This document shows positions 19,973-25,703 of a stretch of 25,703 nt of DNA, piece after piece. Every line of letters starts with the position of its first letter. Within the stretch, counting starts at the first letter, position 1. Source of the stretch: Aureobasidium sp. EXF-3400 (lineage: Eukaryota > Ascomycota > Dothideomycetes > Dothideales > Saccotheciaceae); the NCBI GenBank assembly GCA_024195585.1, contig SWBL01000513.1:1-25703 (forward strand), read 5' to 3'. Made by a program: the position numbers and the translations under genes. The notes beneath the pieces are model-generated. The model made no database searches, was not told the DNA's origin, and was given only the letters and a program-made list of their open reading frames with translations.

Positions 19973-21304
19973 ATGGACACTCTTGCAAGCCGCCGACCGA
20001 GCTCTTGGTCATTGCGAGGAGACAATGCTGCGATCGCACTGTTTGGTCACGAACGACCATCGCAACTGGAACGTTTTCCATCGCAAACTGTTACACCGCA
20101 AGCACCAGACGTGCATAAGACTCTGCCCACTGAGAAACGGTCATCATCGTATTGGGACGGCTCGAATAAAAGCAACAAGACAATGGAGGTGACGGTTATG
20201 CCCATCATCAGCGGCGGACTCGCAACTGTTGATGAGATTTCTCATAAGAGGGACTATACAAGTGAACGGACAAAGACTCAGTCAGAGCAGAGAAGATTGC
20301 TTCGCAACAGCTGGCATTCTTTGATAGACGATGGCCGATCTCAAGGCAACATTGAGTATGACAAGACTGTTAGCCTTTCACGTTCTGTGCCCTCAACGAC
20401 CAGGGCAAAACCTTTGGATATGCATGTGGGCCAACGTGTTTGTGGCGATGCTGGAGCAGCAGGGGGTGCAGCACATTTGGCCCCTCTCTCTTCTTCCTAC
20501 CCAACCATCCGACCTCGACCTCGACCTCGACCTCCACAAACAAGTCCTGCCATTACTGCGCCAGTAGCGTTTACCACTGGGGGTGACTCTTCTACAAGCA
20601 CACACCTCACAAATAACGGCCAACACTATCCGTCCAATTCTGCAGGAGCAGCGCAGGGCTCCTCACGAACTTCCACAGAGTTCAAATGTGCAATATGCGA
20701 CGAAGAATTTACAAGTGCGAAAATGATGGAAGCCCATGCCAAGCTGAAGAGTCACCAGGCTTTTCAATGCTCGAAATGTGTCGAATCCAGGGAGTTCTCC
20801 CGAATTGATGCTTACCGCCACCACCTTAGTAAACACATTGCCTCGAAGCAATACAGCTGTCAATATTGCACTGTTTTTCCGCCAACAAATCGGTCCGATA
20901 CATTCGACAAACATATGGAGCGTTGTCACCCAGGCCAGCATCGTAAGATGAAGATAAAGCACTGTCCACACACTGGCTGTCCCTATTCTAAGCATGGTCA
21001 TCAACTCCCTAGTCGTAAAGCGTATGATAGTCACATGGCACAAGCTCACGGGCTGGGCAAAACAGACTGTATAGTTTCTCCTTGCACACATGTTGGTAAT
21101 AAAGGCTTCACGCGTGATCGGGATCTAATCTCGCACGTTCCCGATCTTCTCATTATTGTTGCCAGCTTGTACATAAGCTTCTCTGATCTTGAGTGCATCT
21201 TTGCCTCGGACTATCTTTGCCATTCGAGATGGACTCGACACCACCCAATCTTTGAGACTCTTGAGAGACTCCCCCAGTACGCGACTCGTTGTGGCTACCG
21301 TTAA
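19973..21304 (+). CDS. C2H2 zinc-finger protein
   Basis: An uninterrupted 443-codon frame runs from ATG 19973 to TAA 21302-21304. The first 235 residues are low-complexity, with a PRPRPRP tract encoded by a CGACCT repeat. About 20683-21145 encodes an array of C2H2 fingers: FKCAICDEEFTSAKMMEAHA, FQCSKCVESREFSRIDAYRH, YSCQYCTVFPPTNRSDTFDK, then KHCPHTGCPYSKHGHQLPSR with its H-x4-H, and a last CTHVGNKGFTRDRDLISH whose second His is absent. After that point the residues (VPDLLIIVASLYISF) look hydrophobic and unlike finger sequence, so an unrecognised intron or a frameshift near 21140 is possible. It is probably a nuclear DNA-binding protein with no specific ortholog recognised. It follows the OrsD-like remnant, itself a C2H2 type, on the same strand. 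Confidence 0.6.
   Translation: MDTLASRRPSSWSLRGDNAAIALFGHERPSQLERFPSQTVTPQAPDVHKTLPTEKRSSSYWDGSNKSNKTMEVTVMPIISGGLATVDEISHKRDYTSERTKTQSEQRRLLRNSWHSLIDDGRSQGNIEYDKTVSLSRSVPSTTRAKPLDMHVGQRVCGDAGAAGGAAHLAPLSSSYPTIRPRPRPRPPQTSPAITAPVAFTTGGDSSTSTHLTNNGQHYPSNSAGAAQGSSRTSTEFKCAICDEEFTSAKMMEAHAKLKSHQAFQCSKCVESREFSRIDAYRHHLSKHIASKQYSCQYCTVFPPTNRSDTFDKHMERCHPGQHRKMKIKHCPHTGCPYSKHGHQLPSRKAYDSHMAQAHGLGKTDCIVSPCTHVGNKGFTRDRDLISHVPDLLIIVASLYISFSDLECIFASDYLCHSRWTRHHPIFETLERLPQYATRCGYR
20510..20533 (+). repeat. Hexanucleotide microsatellite (CGACCT)4
   Basis: Four exact copies of cgacct lie within the zinc-finger ORF and keep its frame, encoding an Arg-Pro run. Changes in copy number would alter length by two residues without a frameshift. 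Confidence 0.9.
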
Positions 21305-21739
21305 TCAGTGGGATCCTGGTGACGAGCCTTAATGATCGAGAGTACATACTGAATTGTGTTCTTGTGTTCGTGCTTCCATACTATCAGTAAGATAATGACA
21401 AACTGTTTCCGTCTTAAGTATACAGACCAGTCTTGTAGTGCACTCTCGAAATCATGACGATCGACTACGAACGATACTCCACAGAAGGCGGACGGCCAGC
21501 TGTATGGGTCTCGTCAGTCGGTGTATGCACCTATTGGAAACACGTATGATATCATAGATCAGACGGCTGACTGATATTCAGTGAACTTGCGCGTTGAACA
21601 AAGAGAATGACTAGCGCGTGTCGCTTCCCATCTTGCGACTATCACGTTAATCATGCAGCAGCGAACAAGCCATGTGACGAGTCCAGTCTTATTACACATT
21701 TGATTTCCTAACTTTGGTGTCACATGAGTTAACCGCTTG
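21305..21739. other. Gene-free spacer
   Basis: I recognise no gene here. Near 21306-21323 it shares the string atcctggtgac and flanking bases with the probable LTR at 24655-24672. The right end merges into the decayed 5' part of the phosphotransferase relic. Confidence 0.35.
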
Positions 21740-23031
21740 TTCTGACTCGCTTGGTTGAGTGGATCACGCGCGATATTCCCGTACATAGCCGCCTCAACAG
21801 ATCGTCGAGTGGCCATCGCCTCACGATCTAGAGACGAGATATCTGCTTGAAGCTTAAGAACATATGAGACTCCGTTCAATACCGAATTCATCATGATGGG
21901 AAAGATGAGCGGGGTGGAGCGCGATACGATTTCGCCGAGAACGAAGATACAAGACAGGCTGGAAGTCGTGAAAGCCGTCGCTGGCTATCAAAAATCCTGG
22001 GCGTCCGTTTCGTTTGAGCAGTTCGGCAATCTCTACCTTCCTGACGATACGTCCATTTCGAAGGCGCGAAGGCGAGCGGTCCAAGGTTTGTCGTTGGGTC
22101 TTCGACAGGGTGGGAAATGTTCGATGACGGCCAAGGGACCATCAGGTTTGATCGGGGTTCGTGCAACTTTCGAGCCCTTCTCTGTGGCAAACTGGTCTGA
22201 TCTAGTCTAGGAAGGTCACTGGAAGACCACAATACTGTGATTGGTAAAAGAGAGATTGTAAGTATACGGAACGTCTTGCGCTCCCGCCATCTCCCGTGAC
22301 TTTACGAGTCCCTGGTCCATATGTACCCACACGTAAGAAGAAGGTAGATGCCCTCGAAACTTGCCTGAAGCTTTTCAAACACCTACTGCCTGGAGACCGA
22401 CACCCAGGTTCAGCACATATCTGGCATGGTGACCTTGACGCAGGCAACATCTTCGTAGATCCAGCCAATCCCACCCAGTTTGTCGGTCTGGTTGACTGGC
22501 AGTCCACCGAGCTCGCTCCTTTACACTTCCAAGCTCGTCAGCCTCGTTTCACGAATCACGAAAGAACGGCCACGCATGGCCTCGAGTCCCGAGTTCTACC
22601 ACCAGACTTTACTCAACTCAATGCCGAAGAAAGAGGAAGTCCAAGCTCTGTTCCTTTGACAGTCTCTTTGCGCATCATACAGAAAGATCGTGTATGATGC
22701 TTGTCCAAAGAAACTCGAGGCACTCGAATTCCAACAGTCCGCAGCATTCACACTCCTTCTTCTTGCTCATAACACAGTGGTCGACGGGGAAGCATTTTAT
22801 ATGGCGCAAGCTTGCGAGTTAGAGGTTATCTGAGAGACTGAACTAAAAGCGTTGACCTTCCGCTTTTTTTTCTCAGAAGTAGAACTTGAGAACATCGAAG
22901 CGGATCTGGAGAGTGTGGAATCAGGTTTGACTGCGATGCAGAGAATACGTTCTAGTCTTGTTGGCCTCTGCCCTAAGCAAGGATACGTACCGCTCGCTCG
23001 GCACAAAGAAGCAGTCGATGCGCTATCTTAA
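21740..23031 (+). pseudogene. AIM9/APH-family phosphotransferase, multiply frameshifted pseudogene
   Basis: Conserved blocks occur in the right order but in changing frames. They are ETPFNTEFIMMGKMSGVE preceded by a TGA; IQDRLEVVKAVAGYQKSWAS with VSFEQFGNLYL; after a shift, GPRFVVGSSTGWEMFDDGQG; then YVPTRKKKVDALETCLKLFK and the catalytic HIWHGDLDAGNIFV (HGD-x4-N) with LVDWQSTELAPL supplying the metal-binding Asp. Another shift follows before YDACPKKLEALEFQQSAAFT, VVDGEAFYMAQACELEV, an in-frame TGA and FSEVELENIEADLESVESGL, ending at TAA 23029-23031. This matches the fungal aminoglycoside-phosphotransferase-like family that includes mitochondrial AIM9. Fungi carry many copies of unknown substrate. 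The N-terminal nucleotide-binding part is mostly unreadable. The gene is inactive. Confidence 0.78.
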
Positions 23032-23934
23032 ATAGAATCGTCGATTTTAGCAGAATATTCTACATTCCAATCTATAGTCAGGTTGATGTCACTGCTGTCG
23101 AGAGTTGATCAGTTGATGTCTACATCTTTCTGACAAGGATCCAACCGTGTTATCAACCTTATGTAACCATGTTGGTTGGAAGTACCCTGAGCGACGTAAC
23201 TCCACGGATAGCAGACTCCAGACAGACTCGAATGTTACTTCTGGACTTCTGTTGCCCGCTGTTCTGGAGATCTCGCTCGTAAGTGTACCGGACCAGCAGA
23301 TCAACTCTGCGAGCTGGCCCTTGGCCTCACCATCCACCTTCGCCCTCTGATTCTCGAGCCTGCTTATCTGTTTTTCAACCGACTCTTGACCTCAATTTTC
23401 ACAATCATCCACCGCCTCACGCAGCCGCACCCATCGATCATCCATGGTCTCCGGCAGATTCGCTTCGTTGGCCTTACAATCCTCGTGCAATGGTCGCGGT
23501 AGGACTTGATGGCACCATTGAGGATGAGGTCCGCAGTCAGGAGAGGTTGAGCCTCGTCCATGCGGTGAAGACGCTGCTGGGTTACGGATCTGAATGCAGA
23601 TCTCTAAGGCCGTCAAGACGTTCTACGACATGGCTGTCCAGACGACTCTCGACGATGTTCTCGATTGATACGAAGGTGATAGGCAAAGACGAGGCGAAGG
23701 GAGATCTAAGTGCGGCCTCTTGCAACAGGCGTTGGTATCAAGGCTGCCTGAAGATCCCAAGCATCTTGTTTCTATTGACTGATGATGTTAGACTGAGCAA
23801 AGACAAATATGATGCAGATCTAACGCGACCACGCCCTTGGTGCGCTCCGTCTATGGCGGACACGAGCAGGCCTGTGGCCAGGCCAAGAGAGGACTCGACA
23901 CTTGAGGCTTACTTTCGATGAAATGACGTGAAGG
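23032..23934 (+). other. Coding-like but unrecognised, probably decayed
   Basis: A frame of about 212 residues ends at 23921, but its composition changes along its length and better protein-like runs appear in other frames. Examples are DGTIEDEVRSQERLSLVHAV near 23503-23560, SKAVKTFYDMAVQTTLDDVL in another frame near 23601-23660, and LVRSVYGGHEQACGQAKRG near 23839, the last faintly ankyrin-like. No family can be named. I treat it as gene debris rather than a gene. Confidence 0.3.
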
Positions 23935-24606
23935 ACGATGATCGAGTGATCATTTGTCTATGGCATAATTAGCGCTCACTCAACGAGTTTCTGCAACCAA
24001 GCAGTTACGCCATCTTATGCTGATTTCGGGCATCACTCTGTTTTACTATAAAGCCAATGTCACAGCATCAATACCACAGTATCGGAATATAGACCAAAAA
24101 ATGATTACCAGCGGTCAGCTAAAAAGGTTACACGAGCAAGTCACACAACGCTTACTTTCTTTCCAGGACGGTTCGCGAAGAGAGTACTCAGACTCAGAAC
24201 CTCAGCTGAAGGCGGAGGACAAAGTACACCTACTCACGCAGAAACAATCATCTCAACAAACGACAAGAAAACTAGACTGTGACAAAGTCAGACCATCTTT
24301 GATTCCAGAGGTCGTTGGGCCAGGCAACTTCGTGATCCGAATCTATGCTGATGGAAAAATACACCCAGGAGTTCATACACCATCGTTTGAATCGGCAGAC
24401 CTAGGAACCCCGCTACTGACGCCATTCCACGAGAAAATCCCAGAAGAATCCAGGATAAGCAAGACTCAAGAAGCGCAAAGGGAGGTGTTCGGAAAACTTG
24501 TTTGGGGCAAAACCTGTTGACCATGAAGATATTTTGCACTGGTCAGATATCGCCGAGGATCTGGGCTGGCCACCCCCAGAAACCGGCTATGACCCATGGT
24601 CCGGTT
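23935..24606 (+). mobile_element. Ty3/gypsy polyprotein C-terminal remnant (integrase tail)
   Basis: The first part, in one frame, reads SAHSTSFCNQAVTPSYADFG, the end of the integrase core where family members have a TP-x-x-A-x-x-G motif. A stop and frameshift follow near 24050. From 24130 on, the GPY/F-type C-terminal module is readable: LKAEDKVHLLTQKQSS, KLDCDKVRPSLIPEVVGPGN and DGKIHPGVHTPSFESADLGT, ending TC-stop at 24518-24520. A further shifted frame (PVDHEDILHWSDIAEDLGWP) ends with TGA at 24606-24608. These residues belong to the chromodomain-bearing Ty3/gypsy group common in fungi, although no clear chromodomain remains. Everything upstream (gag, protease, RT, RNase H, most of integrase) is absent. 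Confidence 0.85.
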
Positions 24607-24621
24607 GAACAGAATCAGGCA

Positions 24622-24897
24622 TGTGATACAAGGTGGGATACGTGATCACGTATTCAGTGGATCCTGGTGACCTTCCTTGAACTACCTGGATGAGCTCGCT
24701 ATTACAGCATGAATGAGGATTCTTCTTTACTAGGGAATGACCCCCATGACCCCTTTGAGCCAATCAACATTGTCGAAATGTATCAACTTTTGTGGCAGAG
24801 CAAATACCTCTAGAGATCTCTGCAGAATTCGTCTGATCCTGGATCGAGCTGCAGCTTACTTGTGTAACTTGTTTCTATCCCATGCGTGTTAATCACA
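24622..24897 (+). mobile_element. Probable 276-bp 3' LTR of the Ty3/gypsy remnant
   Basis: Right after the polyprotein stop, a segment begins TGTGAT (24622-24627) and ends ATCACA (24892-24897), giving the TG...CA ends and 6-bp terminal inverted repeats expected of an LTR. It carries a perfect 16-bp palindrome (atacgtgatcacgtat, 24638-24653). No clear polypurine tract precedes it and no partner 5' LTR lies in the window, so the limits are inferred. Confidence 0.5.
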
Positions 24898-25231
24898 CAG
24901 CCTTGGTCGGGGTTGGGAAAGACTCGTTGATCACTTTACGAGTCTCTGCAGATACTGTCTGTAGACTAGTCAAGTGACTGGAAGCAGCACGAAGTTGGCA
25001 AACCACATAAGTAACAAAATCTGGTTTGACGATTTGTCTGACTACAAGAAAATATTTGAACTTCTCACTACGATGCACCTCAGTCGGCATCAATCTTAGC
25101 ACACCACAGGCTCAAATATACAAACCCGAAACATTTTATTCATCTTCCGTGATTAAATTCCGCAGGCGATGACCAACGATAGACAGTCGGACGACATGTA
25201 TCTCTCTTCCAAATATGCTTTTGTGTCTCGC
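24898..25231. other. Gene-free spacer
   Basis: I see no gene or clear repeat. The right part would be the 3' flank of the minus-strand gene ending at 25232. Confidence 0.4.
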
Positions 25232-25703
25232 TTATATACCTTTTCCAGTCAGCAGAACGAGTATGTGGAAAGTAGTCACAGTTTTCTCCGACTTTCCTGC
25301 ACGAGACGAGGAATTAGATCCCTGGCTCCTTTCTAGGCAAGCATCGAACTCACACTTGACAAGTCCTTCCGCAATCAGCTTGGATATAGCTTCGTTCACC
25401 CAATCGCCACAACGACGCAGAGGCTTTGACGGATCCTTGAGTTTGCCGCCCAGGGTCATCTGTGCACCAGGAACGGGAATCAATCTGCAGACTATCTCGA
25501 ACTGGTCCATCTGGTCTGATTTGACGTGTCCGATGAGTCTCTTAGATCCTTTTACATATGTGGCAGACTGGTCAGGTGTTCTGTTCTTCTTCTCGAACGT
25601 CATTCCTTGGAGGATGGTGCCGACCACGTGGTATAAGGTGCCACTACCATTTGAACCATTCTCAATAAAAATTGCGATATGGTTAGGATTGCCGAGGTAT
25701 TCG
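25232..25703 (-). CDS. Fungal protein of unknown function, 5' end beyond the window
   Basis: The minus-strand frame enters the window at its edge and ends with a stop at 25234-25232, about 156 residues. It starts EYLGNPNHIAIFIENGSNGS and GTLYHVVGTILQGMTFEKKN, then continues to CGDWVNEAISKLIAEGLV near its end. This layout (an HWALF-like strand, YHVVG, a charged F-E-x-K segment, then a Cys-x-x-Trp helix) resembles a widespread uncharacterised fungal family in which HWALF, IHV-G and QNCQTW motifs occur in the same order. Its function is unknown to me. The frame is unbroken here, so it may be functional; the start and any upstream exon lie outside. The C-terminal tail of about 35 residues after the last helix is serine-rich and unlike the family core. 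Confidence 0.6.
   Translation of the reverse strand, partial: EYLGNPNHIAIFIENGSNGSGTLYHVVGTILQGMTFEKKNRTPDQSATYVKGSKRLIGHVKSDQMDQFEIVCRLIPVPGAQMTLGGKLKDPSKPLRRCGDWVNEAISKLIAEGLVKCEFDACLERSQGSNSSSRAGKSEKTVTTFHILVLLTGKGI

Noticed and set aside
1..25703. A biosynthetic gene cluster or multi-gene defence system
   Set aside because: A bZIP factor, glycosyltransferase, epimerase and phosphotransferase could suggest one, but several are dead, no core synthase is present, and the order and strands show no cluster logic.

Overview
The window looks like nuclear DNA of a filamentous ascomycete, most likely a dothideomycete. Genes are short and carry 50-63 nt GT-AG introns. Gene families typical of these fungi are present (a CPS1/ZtGT2-type glycosyltransferase, an RR-rich bZIP factor, AIM9-like phosphotransferase, PD-(D/E)XK nuclease-like protein). 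There is a Tad1-type LINE and there are Ty3/gypsy pieces. The species is inferred from style only. No tRNA, rRNA, CRISPR or operon is visible.

Layout: 1-720 holds no gene but a 52-bp tandem duplication. 720-2009 (-) is a full-length PD-(D/E)XK nuclease-like gene killed by 14 nonsense codons in one unbroken frame. About 2300-6535 (+) is a 3'-truncated Tad1-type LINE with gag, endonuclease and reverse transcriptase. 6640-7290 (-) is a ruined NAD(P)-epimerase gene, and 7623-7847 (+) is an orphan last exon of a GH5 glucanase-like gene. 7848-9583 has no recognisable gene but holds a hairpin-rich repeat. 9584-9819 (-) is a coding-like terminal exon of unknown family.

The best-preserved gene is the two-exon family 2 glycosyltransferase at 10032-12702 (-), an 872-residue membrane protein with a TATA box. 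12703-14728 is gene-poor. 14729-14862 is a long imperfect inverted repeat abutting a Ty3/gypsy integrase fragment (14866-15310, -). A glutathione peroxidase-like gene of doubtful integrity (17038-17790, +) converges on an intact-looking two-exon bZIP gene (17963-19006, -). After it come an OrsD-like (DUF3505) zinc-finger remnant (19400-19900, +) and a C2H2 zinc-finger ORF (19973-21304, +). Then come an AIM9/APH-type phosphotransferase pseudogene (21740-23031, +), a degenerate stretch, a Ty3/gypsy integrase tail with a probable 276-bp 3' LTR (23935-24897, +), and a fungal protein of unknown function running off the right edge (25232-25703, -).

The genes do not form a pathway. The pattern is a repeat-rich, decaying region: two or three preserved genes (glycosyltransferase, bZIP, perhaps the C2H2 gene) stand among at least six broken genes and three retroelement remnants. 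Mutation styles differ. The nuclease-like gene shows only nonsense substitutions, all TAG or TAA, as expected from repeat-induced point mutation, while the phosphotransferase and epimerase relics carry indels. I found no convincing novel multi-gene system; the points most worth checking are in the findings.
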